This document shows, in pieces, positions 33,666 to 44,480 of a stretch of DNA of 64,000 nt. The stretch spans positions 43,280,501 through 43,344,500 of the forward strand of contig BRKX01000004.1 of the NCBI GenBank assembly GCA_026008535.1. Direction: 5' to 3'. The notes below the pieces were generated by a model. That model was not told the DNA's origin. It made no database searches and saw only the letters and a list, made by a program, of their open reading frames with translations. The position numbers and the translations under genes are program-made. The first letter of the stretch is position 1; every line of letters begins with the position of its first letter. The stretch comes from Perilla frutescens (taxonomy: Eukaryota > Streptophyta > Magnoliopsida > Lamiales > Lamiaceae).

Positions 33666-35663
33666 ATGGCGGACAAAGATGTTTCTTCTAAGCCCTCTCA
33701 AGTGAAGAAACCCAGAATTTCTACTGAAGACTTGCGACGACTGCTTGCGGAGCTTTCTCAACCCATTAAGTTTTCGTCTTCAATTGCCTCTGTCTCTGTG
33801 AAGCCATATGTTGCTTCCTCTGAAGCTCTTGCTTCTGTGGCACCTTCTGCTGATCTTCCACCTCAATCTGTGTCTGAGACAGATCTCGATGTTCAACCCT
33901 CTTCTAGGGTTTCTGAAGTGCCATCCTCTCCACCCATGGTGTCTGTGGAAATTTTGGATGCCTCAATTGCAGCTGCTATTGAGAATGTTGGAGGAAATGA
34001 AGTCTCCATGGCCTCTGTTGAAGATGATGTTGCCGCCGTTGCTGTTGGCGAAGATCCTACCTTTATTGAGGAATTTGCTGCATCTCTTGATGCGCTGAAA
34101 TTTGTTCAAGCTCCGTCTATTTCTGTTGCTGATCCTGTGGTGAGTGACACGCTCGTTGTCACGGTTCAAGTTTCTCTTGGTGAAGTATCACATGTTGCTG
34201 CTGCTGAAAACCTTGTTCATGATCAAGGTGAAGATGATGTTGATATCTCCTTCCTCGATGAGGAGTCTCCTGTTAATGAGGATGTTTCTGTCCCTCCTCC
34301 AAAGGCTACCTCCTCCAAAACTCGCGGATCCAAACACAAGTTGGAGTTGAGAGATGAACCAGTCACTCCTCCGGAGTCTGATGATGAAGATGACACACCC
34401 ATTGCCAAATTGAAATCCAAAGTGTTGGCCAAGGTTGCTGCGAAGAAGGGTTCTCCTTCAATAACCCTCAAATCCAAGAAAGTTGCTGCCAAGAAGGGAT
34501 CTTCATCAAAACCCCCAAAATCAGTGAAGCCTGCTGTGAAAAAGGTTGTGCCTAAGAAGTCTGAGGTTGTTCCTGCTCGCCGTGTTACAAGGAGTGTGTC
34601 TGAGCAGAGGATGGGATTGATGTCGGGATGTCATCGCCCGCTGATGAAGCAAGCCAGAGCACCTTCCCCCTCTGATGAAGAAACAGATGATGTCCCTGAG
34701 TCTGTTCCAGACAGATCAGATTCCGATTCTGAGGACTTTGATTCAAGTAAGTTTATCTCTGCCCTTCACCAAAATCAATTCAAGATTTTTGTTGGTCACT
34801 CGTTGATTTCCGAGCGTTGTTTGGTTAAGTCCGATATAGAGGGAACTGGTGTTGATTCTTTGTTGCATGATCTCCGGTTAGAGAAATCTGCTTTTTCTGC
34901 TCCTCCTTTTATTGTTGCTGTTGTGTATGAATTTTATGCCAACTTGTCTAAGCGTATGCGTGATGCTTCCTATGAGCATGTTTTTTCTGTGTTTGTGCGG
35001 GGTCATTGGATTGCTTTTTCCCCTGCCGTGATCGATGAATTTTTGGGTCGTGAGAACCTTGTTGCTCCTGCACCTGTTTTTGATCTGAATGAAGTGGTGT
35101 CGAAATTGACTGGAGGAAGTCGGGTGGTTTGGCCCTCGGGGCGTGCATTGATGGCTTCTGATCTGAGTGTGAAGTACTCGATACTTCACAAGGTTGCTGT
35201 TAGGAATTGGTTACCCAGTACTCATGATTTGACCTTGGGCAAACCTATAGCCTTGTTGCTCTATTCTGTGGGCACTCGAAGGGGAATCAACCTTGGATTG
35301 ATCATTTTTGAGAATGTGTTTGCTCATGCTGAATCGACTCGTGCTCAGCAACCTGTTGGCTATCCTGGCCTAATTTTCAGTATAATTATGGCACAACATG
35401 ATGTTGTTTCTACAAATGATGTGTATGCGCCCATTGCGCAGCCTCTGACCATCAGTCATAAGCTCTTTTTATCCCAGCATGCTCCGCATGTTCCTGCCCG
35501 CGGTGCTGATGAAAGCTCGAGACCTGTTCCCACATTTGTCCCAGACAGATCTGCTGCCTCTTTTGCTGTCACTTCTGTTTTCTTTGACAGGCATATCAAG
35601 TCTCTGGAACGTGAAGTTATGTTTCTGAGCAAGTCCATTCGGACTTTCAAAGCCAGAAAGTAG
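33666..35663 (+). CDS. Sirevirus additional (env-like / plant transposon-protein) ORF
   Basis: 665 codons without a break, lying between RNase H and the 3' LTR where Sireviruses carry an extra ORF. Residues 1-230 are Ser/Val/Pro/acidic-rich. Residues about 235-320 are Lys-rich with KKVAAKKGS-type repeats, probably nucleic-acid binding. About 365-600 is globular and resembles the putative plant transposon protein domain (FVRGHWIAFSPAVIDEFLGRE). The last 25 residues form a coiled coil (LEREVMFLSKSIRTF). No signal peptide or convincing membrane segment is seen, so a true envelope role is doubtful. A TAG at 35661 is followed in the same frame by about 67 more codons of similar style (ELKALLIDLRARALG). 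Confidence 0.8.
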   Translation: MADKDVSSKPSQVKKPRISTEDLRRLLAELSQPIKFSSSIASVSVKPYVASSEALASVAPSADLPPQSVSETDLDVQPSSRVSEVPSSPPMVSVEILDASIAAAIENVGGNEVSMASVEDDVAAVAVGEDPTFIEEFAASLDALKFVQAPSISVADPVVSDTLVVTVQVSLGEVSHVAAAENLVHDQGEDDVDISFLDEESPVNEDVSVPPPKATSSKTRGSKHKLELRDEPVTPPESDDEDDTPIAKLKSKVLAKVAAKKGSPSITLKSKKVAAKKGSSSKPPKSVKPAVKKVVPKKSEVVPARRVTRSVSEQRMGLMSGCHRPLMKQARAPSPSDEETDDVPESVPDRSDSDSEDFDSSKFISALHQNQFKIFVGHSLISERCLVKSDIEGTGVDSLLHDLRLEKSAFSAPPFIVAVVYEFYANLSKRMRDASYEHVFSVFVRGHWIAFSPAVIDEFLGRENLVAPAPVFDLNEVVSKLTGGSRVVWPSGRALMASDLSVKYSILHKVAVRNWLPSTHDLTLGKPIALLLYSVGTRRGINLGLIIFENVFAHAESTRAQQPVGYPGLIFSIIMAQHDVVSTNDVYAPIAQPLTISHKLFLSQHAPHVPARGADESSRPVPTFVPDRSAASFAVTSVFFDRHIKSLEREVMFLSKSIRTFKARK

Positions 35664-36163
35664 GAGTTGAAGGCCTTGCTGATTGATCTCCGGGCCCGAG
35701 CCCTTGGCCTTACCTCGCCACTTGATGTGCCGAGTGCTTCCTCTGTCCCAGCTGCTGAGAATGCATCAATTAAGGGGGAGAAGAGTGTTGGTGAACAAAG
35801 GCCGCGGTTGGATGAAAGATGTTCTTTTTGCTGTTGCTGCTTTGTTGAGCGTGTGCTCAATTTTTAATGTTTGATGTTTTCTGAACAAATAATTTATTGG
35901 GGATGCTGTTTACCCCACTTTAATTTTTGTTGGTCTGTACTTTATTTTTGCTTGACTGACAATGCAGTTTTATACTGTGAAACAATGCTCTGATGGTGAT
36001 GAAGACACTCCCAGTTCAGATTCAAGGGGAGTGTGGTTGTAACTGTCTCTGACAGTTTTTGAATATATCACTCATTTTGATATATTGTTGATCTGTGAAG
36101 TCTATTCAAGTGTTGTGCAGATCATGATGATAATTGCCGACCATAAACGCTAAAGAGAGAGAT
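35664..36163 (+). promoter_or_regulatory. Sirevirus 3' region with polypurine tracts
   Basis: TAAGGGGGAGAAGAG (35771) and TTCAAGGGGAGTG (36021) are purine tracts of the type repeated upstream of Sirevirus 3' LTRs. AAAGAGAGAGAT (about 36152-36163) abuts the LTR and is the likely plus-strand primer. CTGTCTCTGACAG (36043-36055) is a perfect copy of the element-wide palindrome. Confidence 0.65.
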
Positions 36164-37089
36164 TGTTAGTGCCACCGTCATGCAGTAAGTACTTGTGTTG
36201 TTGTATTGGCGAGATATGTTCGACAATGTGTGCCTGGGTATGTCCCACGAAGATTTATTTTCCGTTGTGCAAGAAAAGAAAGAACAGTTGGTGAACTGTT
36301 CCAGAGTATGTCCCAGACAAAACCAGGGACACTCTATTTATGGCAGTTTCCTTATTGGAAAGATCTTGCGCCAAACCAGTTTGGAAGGTCAAGATAGATT
36401 CGTTTTACTGCCATGTGATGTAGATCCGGTGCTGAATTAACCCTCCTACACTTGGGAAGTATCTACACACGTTTGGAAGGCCACAAACCACTTACCTAGT
36501 TGGCGGAAAGCAAGAGATTGACGCCAAGCTAAAGTGAAGACTATATATGAAGACCGATTTGTACAGAAATCGGCGCCACTGTTAATTTGTTTAGATTCTA
36601 GTGTTAGAAAATGTTTGTGGTCATTTTTGTAACTAGTAGTTGTTCATTAAAACATTCAACGTGATAGACTAGTTTTGAGTGTTTACGAGTGAAACACGTT
36701 AGGGATTTTTATATCCGTTATATACGTAATCTCGGGAGAGATTGTAAGTTGAAGTCGTGGGTAACTAGAGGGAGTCTAGTGTCACGGTTGTAAGGGGATC
36801 TTACAACTTTCGGCTAGCGAAAGAATTCGAGGAGAAGAACGGACGACATAAAGCGGGAGGCTTGTATGTGTAAGATCCTTAATACACTCTTTGAAGGAGT
36901 ACCAGTCGAATTTTCAAGTTTGGGAGCAATCCCCCCTAGAGTAGGTTGTTTGAACCGAACTGGGTTACCATCTCGTGCGTTTTTACTGCTTTATTCTTTT
37001 TTGTTCTTGCATCTGTCCCACACATATCACAGAACAGTTTTTAAGCAGTTAACATTAAAAAACGTTTAAGCACGGATTACTGTTTATCA
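36164..37089 (+). repeat. Sirevirus 3' LTR
   Basis: 926 bp, same ends as the 5' LTR, with a 2-bp insertion near 36936 relative to it. TGTCCCAGACAA at 36309-36320 is the counterpart of the 5' LTR motif. Confidence 0.92.
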
Positions 37090-37485
37090 TGACCTATGAA
37101 GAGGTCCTGTTTATTTGAAGAGTCAGAATCGTATTTATTAATTGTTGGATTCTGTTTGAATTTAATTGGCTTATGAATAGGCATTCTTTTGACTTGATTG
37201 AATTATTTGACTTTGTTGATACGTTGAAAGACGTGGATTTCTTCCAGTTACAGAGGTCATGCTGCCCACATTTTTAGGGAATATAACCTATTGTTGTTCT
37301 GAAGCCATTTCATTTGATTATTCTAAATAGCACTTCCTTTTTGAGTAACACCTCGACCCTCATTTATTATTTCTTTTGGGACCGGGAGATTACAAAGGAC
37401 CCCCTGAATTTTGGATTATGTTACATTTTTCCTTCTATTATTCCTGTAATGTTCCTATCCTAATCCTCGGGACCGGGGCGTTATA
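37090..37485 (+). repeat. Chromovirus 5' LTR, second part
   Basis: Continues the LTR after the copia insertion and ends ACCGGGGCGTTATA, against ATCGGGGTGTTACA in the 3' LTR. Relative to the 3' LTR it lacks about 27 bp at the copia insertion point. Confidence 0.85.
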
Positions 37486-37488
37486 GAA

Positions 37489-37506
37489 TGATATTAGAGC
37501 AGGTTG
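37489..37506 (+). other. Chromovirus primer-binding site
   Basis: TGATATTAGAGCAGGTTG lies three bases past the LTR end and matches the tRNA-iMet-complementary TGGTATCAGAGCAGG with two changes. Confidence 0.75.
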
Positions 37507-39009
37507 CAACTCTGCGACCTGTCTCTTAAGTTGTTTGCTTAAAGTGATTATGTCAATTTGAGTTATATTCTTAAAGGATTTCTACACAGCAACCCATAGT
37601 ACATCATTACCCCGCATCCTCAACAAAGTTTAAAGGTATGAAAAGTTTTAAAAGCTTTGGATATATTGTGTTATAACTTTTTTAAAGTACAGGTGAATGG
37701 TAAGTCATTCATAAGTGAGCTTTGAGCAAGGCAAGGAAAATTAAAGAATGTTGATTTCAGGTAAGTCATAGATCTAAAAAGTTTAAAGAGTGAAAGTAAT
37801 TTTGGATGAATCCAAAAGATAGTCTAAAGTTGTTTTAAAAAATAAAAGTTAATTTATAGTTATTCTTTTCAAAGAGGATTTTAAAGATATAATCATTTTG
37901 ATATCAAAATCTTCTGGTCATTGTTGAAACCTGAATTTCGATTTTAAAGTCTTCTCTTGGGGAAAAAGGACTATCTACTACTAGAAAGTATAGTGATTCG
38001 GAGGATAGAGAATGACTAAGGTAAAGGATCAAGGATAGATAATTTAAAGATAGAGCTTAGTCGAGAATATAGACTGTAGATGCTTGAACTTAGAAGAATT
38101 CTAAGTTTTTCATGTATGATTAAAAGGCTTTATGAATTAAGATCCATAGCTAGAGAGCTCAAGAGGTGTGTGGTTGAGCGAGCCCTTCACACTGCGTGGG
38201 AATCATGCTAGAGAGGAGAAGCTTCTTCATTTGAAGAAAGTCCTACAAATTGTAAAGATTGATCGCAAGAGGCCAACCCATCAGACTAGAAGAGTATAGT
38301 TATCTCAGGCAAGCCAATATAATAAAGGAAACAATCATTGAAGGTGCATCATTGCAATTTCAGGTCCTCTGTGCCTATTGATACAAGGCGAGTCATGTGC
38401 GACCCGGAAGAAAAAGAAGAGTTTCACTACAGACAAACACCTAGAGCTAAAGAAGTTCCAAGCAGTGAGGGATGCTCATCATAATTGTGAACCATCAAAG
38501 AAGCATTATAGAAGTCAAGACATCACAATCAGCTGGTGAATGTCCGACAAAAATCCTAGATCACCTAAGGAAGCGTTATAGAAGTTAAATGCCTTTCTAG
38601 ACTTTGAACATAGAAAGAACATAGACAATAGAAACTTTAACATAGGGTGAACTTTAAGTTGTCCTTTGTTAATAATCACTTTGAACATAGACTAAATAAG
38701 TAATCCCCTTTCTTATAGTTGCGAGTCGTTCGAGCAGCGACGAAGCACGAGTTTCAAAAGACGTGACAAGGAGTCTCATGTGACAGTTAAAGTGAAGATG
38801 TACAAGACAAAGCTAGTACGAGAAAAGTTACGAGCTATCGGTCAATCATGGCAATGGACAAAGTTCGATCCAGGTGAATAAAGACTCGGAACATATAGTA
38901 TGCAGGTAAAGATGGTTACATGTATGATTGCAGGTAAAGATGGTTGAGCCAAGATAAAGGATCGACCAAAGTTCATCAAAATAACTCGGCTACCAAGAAA
39001 AGACTCGAA
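37507..39009 (+). pseudogene. Degenerate chromovirus interior
   Basis: No gag, protease or RT motif could be followed in any frame. The sequence is AT-rich with many stops. About 38900-39010 has traces of the region just before the integrase C-terminus. The normal 4-5 kb gag-pol is reduced to under 2 kb, so large deletions have occurred. Confidence 0.55.
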
Positions 39010-39463
39010 AGACCGAAGGAGTGATTAGCAGTTCCAGGTGGAAGACATGGTCTTCTGAAAGGTATTTCCAACCAATAAAAGAGTTCGTTTCACTAAAAGA
39101 TTAAAGCTGAAGGTTCGATAAACCTATTGGAAATCCTCGAAGAGGATAAAGACATAGACCATAGGTCGGCTTTGATGCCTGACCTTATTGTTGTGCATGA
39201 CATGTCTCACATCCTAATGCTATAAAAATATGTGTTTGAGATAAATACATGTTACCAAAGGAAAAGAGACAGTTCTGAGTGAGAACTAATCCATAAAGAA
39301 AGGCCTCAAGCTATTCTTTGTCGCATGGTCTAGAGTTGTAAACCTAGTAAAGGTTTTGAACCAATATGGTTCCAGTAAGGTTGAGAAATCTTGAAAAAGT
39401 ATCCAGGTCTCCGTTTGAGGGGAAGTAAATTTCGTGACGAATTTTTTTTTAAGGAGTGTAGTC
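39010..39463 (+). pseudogene. Chromovirus integrase C-terminus and chromodomain remnant
   Basis: Broken frames carry QFQVEDMVF (about 39030), a VVNLVKVLNQYGSSKVEKS segment (about 39337-39393) that corresponds to the LVKVLW-type chromodomain core, and GEVNFVTNFF at the end (about 39419-39448), the usual Tekay polyprotein tail. A T/purine-rich segment with AAGGAGTGTAG immediately before the LTR is the likely polypurine tract. Many stops; inactive. Confidence 0.7.
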
Positions 39464-40871
39464 TGTAATATCACAGAATTTCGGAGAGTTCTCTAAATTT
39501 ATTTAGAAGACTAAAGAAAATAATTTGAGCTAAAATAAATTTAAACAAATGTAAGTCGTGACTTTTTTGTATATTTTATGTGAAAATCGATTTATGAGAT
39601 TTTGCGTTTGCCGCCGGAAGATAGTCTTGGTCTTTTCTAAAATGTAACGACTTAAAGGAAGTTGCTGGTGCTTTCAAAATTTTAATCTGACCTCTACAGG
39701 AGTCCCAAAATTGAAAATCGTAAAGGGAAAACCTGTGAATGGTAATTTATGCTTGTGTTCGTGATTCAAAAAAATTTGCGAAATCCTCCTCATTGATCTG
39801 AGACTTGTTCTATCAAGTCTATCTTATGAGAAATGATCCAAGGAATCCATTCGCATTCACGGATTGTCAATATGAGGTCAATCGAACGCTCGGGAGCAAA
39901 ATCTATCAGCCGAAAGGAATAGTAAAAGTAATTTTTGAAAGGGAATATTTCTTCGATTTCCCCTTAGATGACTTACTCATCATCCCGAGTTGGGTTGGTT
40001 CAATAATACTTGAGCCAACGAGTCTTTCGGTATTTTTAAATTTTGTGTTGGGGGTCATTTGGACCTCGACATTGAATAAAACAACTTTAATTGAATCTGA
40101 AAAATACTTTATCAGTATTTTATATTTGAAAAAGTTATACCTACCCCACCTTAGCTTTTCCTATAAATAGAGGAGGGGGGATTCATTCTTCCTTGCTCAT
40201 TTCTCTATCTTCTCTCTCTTTCTCTCTCGTTCATGTTGACGAATGAGAGAAATCCGAGCCTGCGTCGAGTAAATCGCGCATGCGGGTCCAGGTTAAGTTT
40301 TGTTAGGGGGTGCTACTGCGGGAGCAGCTGTCGAGTGCCGCCGGAAGGCTTCCAGAGAGCCGCCGTCACCGGTTGACCTTTGAATGGGTCTTATCTAGAT
40401 TTATTGCTTTTGTCCTATAAATGGGACATAAAATAGTTTATTTGCCTCTAACCTATTGATGGGTCTTATTTGTTGTGACCTGTGAAGAGATCCTGTTTAT
40501 TTGAAGAGTCAGAATCCTATTTATTAATTGTTGGATTCTGTTTGAATTTGATTGGCCTATGAATAGGCATTCTTTTGACTTGATTGAATAATTTGACTTT
40601 GTTGATACATTGAAAGATGTGAATTTCTTCCGGTTATAGAGATTATGTTGCCCATATTTCTGGAGAATATAACCTATTGTTGTTCTAAAGCCATTTCATT
40701 TGATTATTCTAAATGGCACTTCTTTTTTTAGTAACACCCCGACCCTCATTTATTATTTCTTTTGGGACCGGGACATTACAAAGGACCCCCTGAATTTTGA
40801 ATTATGTTACCTTTTTTCTTCTATTATTTTTGTAATGTTCTCGTCCTAATCATCGGGATCGGGGTGTTACA
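39464..40871 (+). repeat. Chromovirus 3' LTR
   Basis: Begins TGTAATATCA and ends GTGTTACA. A TATA-like box TATAAATAG is at 40162. It is 1.4 kb because it lacks the 2.2 kb middle found in the 5' LTR. The join is at about 40369 (CACCGGTTGACC). Confidence 0.88.
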
Positions 40872-40876
40872 TAACA

Positions 40877-41290
40877 TATATATATATATGCGAATTAATT
40901 AAATAAATATACAATATTTATTATACTAAATATTAATTATACTTACAGCAAGGCGCTCGCTCTTCTTATCAGTTAAGACTCTATTCTTATTCACCATAAC
41001 TGCTATCACACAAAGCTTACTCACGCAAATCAAGGCGGAAAAAATCGAATAAAAATGCTGATGTAACCTGGACAAATTGTACAGGATACGAGAATGCGTA
41101 TAAGACTTCTAGAATCGAACATGCCAACTAAGGATTCAACCCTACTCTAAAATTCAAATAACTCGAAATAATCTAGATTAAACGAAATAACAACTCAAAA
41201 AAATATTAAAGACGAACTAGACCTAATTACGACACTTAGACAATGACACAAAATTAGAACACAAATCCAACAAAAAAGGGCTGTTTGAGG
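40877..41290 (-). pseudogene. Continuation of CACTA gene (upstream exon)
   Basis: On the - strand a small exon at 40947-40997 reads MVNKNRVLTDKKSERLA and is followed by a GTAAGTAT donor. This fits the exon preceding 24400-24851. An (AT)n tract lies at 40877-40890. Upstream sequence to about 41290 is AT-rich with no clear motif. Confidence 0.6.
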
Positions 41291-41533
41291 ACGTCTATTA
41301 TGGCTGGAAAAATGAGGTGTTTTGGTTTGGAAATATGGTGAAGAAAGGCTAGGGAAGATAAGATATGATAATGATTAGAATAACTTACGGAAAATGGCGT
41401 AGAAGGCGAATACGGATGAGAAATTGAACTCGAACTTGGATGATCAACACACGATCTGAACTTGGCGGCTTAGGACAGTTGTGGACATTTATGAAGGGTT
41501 GGGAGACATTGAAGATGAAGGCGTTGATGGTTG

Positions 41534-42401
41534 TGTGTTGAATTACAATCCGATTAATCCCCGGCGTATCTTGTACGACGAAAATGAATCTCTAAGTTGT
41601 TCTTCGTAGCGAGTTCACCCTAATTCTTCATATGAATTAGAAAGTTCCCTTGGAATTAAGACTCAAAGTTTTCTAGGCTTCAAGAATGATAATTTTCGAG
41701 GAAAACACTCAAAAGCTTTAAACGGTTGAGACACAAATTGAATGCAAAAGAAATTTTAATCAATAATGTCTAAAATATCAAAGTAACATGGTTCCCCTAT
41801 TTATAGGGCTCATTATGCACGAAAATAATGAAGAAAAGCCCTAAAAATCTGATCCGAAAAGGTTTTCTAACTATACTAGAAAAATACCTAAACTAGAATT
41901 CTATTCAAGGTTGGAAATTGCCTTAAATACAATTCTAGTCAAACCTATACTATTATGAACGAAAATTACACTTAAAAATTAATTAAACACTGATCTAAAC
42001 TATAGTCTAAATTAATTAAATAAATACTATAGTCTCGATAAAAATCAACCCTTAATTAATTGAACTAAGGGCCGAAAAATAGCTCCATGCACGTCGACTT
42101 CTTCATGCACACGTGCACTTCTTCTTCTATCTTCTTCAACTCTTCAAGTTATATTCTCCATGGTATGATCTTGATCTTTATTAGTTAATAAATTAACTAA
42201 CATATGGCTGCCCTTCTCATCTTCCAATTCTTCGAACTTCTTACGAATCAACACTTGTAGATAACCTTGTAATTTCTTCGCTCGAAGTCGCGTCATTGGC
42301 CCTTTGAATTGCAGCTCGGGCTCAAGGCCTTCAATGCCTTGCATGGCTTCATCAAATGCAAAACTAGTTCGATAGATTCTTCGAATCTTTCGAAAGAACA
42401 C
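41534..42401 (-). mobile_element. Truncated LTR retrotransposon (polyprotein tail + 3' LTR)
   Basis: 42144-42401 on the - strand encodes 85 codons including GPMTRLRAKKLQGYLQVLI, typical of the extreme C-terminus of a gypsy polyprotein. A purine-rich tract (about 42118-42140) precedes an LTR-like stretch from 42117 down to about 41534. This has a TATAAATA promoter box at 41799-41806 and ends in AATTCAACACA. The second LTR and the rest of the element are missing. LTR limits are approximate. Confidence 0.6.
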
Positions 42402-42519
42402 GACACTAGCAAAAAGATTAAATTTTCAAATCAGGAAACATGAAAATTCATGGTGATGTATCGTTCAATTTTTTTTCCAAATTCCGTTATTTTTTTTTTA
42501 TAGAAAAAATTATTTAGCG

Positions 42520-43790
42520 TTCTATTATGATGATTTAGCAGTTTTTTTCATGTTGTGTTAGCAAAACAATACTTTCCGAAACATACAAAACCTAATCTTG
42601 AACAAGCAATGTTCGTATTATTTCATGATGATTCATCAGTTTCATTGTGTTCTGTTGATTACGGGAAACTTCTATGAACATGTTAACTCTAACACTGTTG
42701 ACAATGTATATATGATTTCTGTGTATGTTTTTCCATAATAGTTTTAACATTGTCATTTCTTATTTTAGCATTGTTATTTCTTAGTTTAGCATTAGCATAA
42801 CTATTGTTTAGCATTAGTATAAAAAAATACCATGGGCATTGTAAAAAAAATCATGAACAAATGTTGTTACATTTTGTTAGCATTATTGGCGATGCTACCA
42901 CTGTTGGCAGTGTGTGATTTATTTGTACATTTTGTTGCTCTTAGCATTATCGTTTAAAGTTTAGGATTGGCATCTCTCATTTTAGAATTGGCATGATCCT
43001 TTATTAGCACTAACATAAACAAACTTGAAATGGGCATTACAAACCAAGCAAGAAAAAAACTATTACAATTTGTTCAATTATCATTGTCATATCAGACGTT
43101 AGCATTATGATCGCCATCCTTAGCATTAGAAAATACATATTTCTGAAAAAAAGTTAACATAAACATTATAAACCCAATGCATCACACATTTTGTGATACT
43201 AGAATTATTGTTCACTGGATTACCATCATCATATATAATTTTAGCATTACAATTAGATTAATAAACAATCATGAACAAATTCTATTACAGTTTTATTGAA
43301 TTAACAATTTCATAAACCTCATGTTAGCATTGTTTCATGATGATTTAGGAGTTTCATTTTTTATTTTTGGTAAACCTACCACTGTTAACAATCTATGATT
43401 TATCTGCACATTTTGTTGTTTTAGCACTATCGTTTCTAAGTTTTAGCACTGTCATCTCTTATTTTAACATTAGCATAAAAATCTTTTCATGGACATTACA
43501 AACCAACAAAAAAAAAGCCGTTATATTTTGTTCAATTAGCATTGTCATTTCACATGTTAGCATTATGATTGTTATTCTTAGTATTAGAAAACACATATTT
43601 CTGGAAAAAAAAAAAGAAGTTAACATAAACATTATAAAACCAATGCATCACACATTTTGTGGTACTAGCATTATAGTTTCTTGGATTGACATCATAATAT
43701 ATCATTTTAGCATCACCATTGAATTATAAAACAATCATGAACAAATGCTATTACAGTTTTATTAAATTAACAATGTCATAAACCACATGT
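42520..43790. repeat. TTAGCATT motif array
   Basis: TTTAGCATT, TTAGCATTAT and GTTAGCATTG recur at irregular 15-60 base spacing with few unbroken frames. The same motif on the opposite strand (AATGCTAAAA) fills 45830-46090, 48720-49330, 49500-50590 and 57570-58220. Confidence 0.75.
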
Positions 43791-44143
43791 CAGCATTGTT
43801 TCATGATGATTTAGCAGCCTCATTTTTTGTTTTTAGCACAACAGTAGCAGTAATAAAACTTGGATTTGGCAGCATTCTTCACCCGAATATAAATCATTTG
43901 TCAGAGAAGATGAACTATTGGTTGCTTGAAAACTTTGACCCAGTCTCAAAAGAAATACAATTGCGGCACAGAAGAAGACTACATATTGAAGCTTCTCATA
44001 TGTCTCTGATCTTTGATTTTTCCAGAGGACCACAAAAGATAGCGAAGAGTGTTAGAGGCCACACATGCAAGATCATGTTGAAAGACAAGTTGCATACTAG
44101 CATTATCAAACCCTTTATTAGCATTACAAAAAAAGAAATATAA
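43787..44143 (+). pseudogene. Fragment of Ulp1-associated MULE ORF
   Basis: The 118-codon frame holds MNYWLLENFDPVSKEIQLR...LHIEASHMSLIFDFSRGPQKI. This pattern (W-L-x-x-NFD-x-x, then a short strand, then V/I-x-x-x-FG/DF-x-x-G) is the N-terminal region usually fused to Ulp1-like peptidases in plant MULEs. The protease part is absent. It lies head-to-tail against the FAR1 remnant on the other strand, as in two-gene MULEs. Confidence 0.5.
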
Positions 44144-44480
44144 GCGGTGTGTATATTAGCATTATACGAAATCAACATTTTGTACTAATTGAAACATGTT
44201 ATCATTTGTCTCTGTGAAAGGCATATTATTTTCTCAATTTGGTGCTAAACCTATAACCTCATAATCATGTTAATAACTAAACTTAATGCATTATCATTAA
44301 AGTAAAGGACTTATAGCAGTATAAAGAATTATATTAGCAGTACAGACACTCTTATTAACATTATAAAACCATTTATTAGCAATGCAAAAAAGAATATCAG
44401 CTATGTATATTAGCATTACAGAAAAGAATATTAATAGCATAAATAAAAAATTAGTATGAGAAGTACAAAAAAAATTGTAT

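Larger units (their letters stand above)
28086..37089 (+). mobile_element. Sirevirus-type Ty1-copia retrotransposon
   Basis: LTRs 28086-29009 and 36164-37089 (TG...CA), with TGACC on both sides (28081-28085 and 37090-37094). Order: LTR, PBS, gag with two zinc knuckles, pol (protease, integrase, RT, RNase H), an additional 665-codon ORF, purine tracts, LTR. A gag with two CCHC knuckles plus an extra ORF after RNase H is the Sirevirus plan. The LTRs differ at about 34 positions and one 2-bp indel by hand count (about 3.7%), mostly transitions. gag-pol is broken by stops and deletions, so the copy is not autonomous. Confidence 0.9.
24875..40871 (+). mobile_element. Tekay/Del-like Ty3-gypsy chromovirus, interrupted
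   Basis: Target duplication TAACA at 24870-24874 and 40872-40876. The 5' LTR runs 24875-28085 plus 37095-37485 and is split by the copia element. A tRNA-iMet-like primer site is at 37489. The degenerate interior (37507-39463) ends with integrase C-terminus and chromodomain traces. The 3' LTR is 39464-40871. Almost all of gag-pol is gone. Matching LTR segments differ by roughly 7-8% over a 200-base hand alignment, more than the LTRs of the copia element inside it, which agrees with the nesting order. Confidence 0.88.

Noticed and set aside
33666..35663. True viral envelope protein
   Set aside because: No signal peptide, convincing membrane anchor or cysteine-rich ectodomain is visible; only the position fits, so env-like is used as a positional label.
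43367..43729. Ile/Ser-rich 120-codon + strand ORF
   Set aside because: It is a by-product of the TTAGCATT repeat read in frame (repeated SISI-type residues), not a protein gene.
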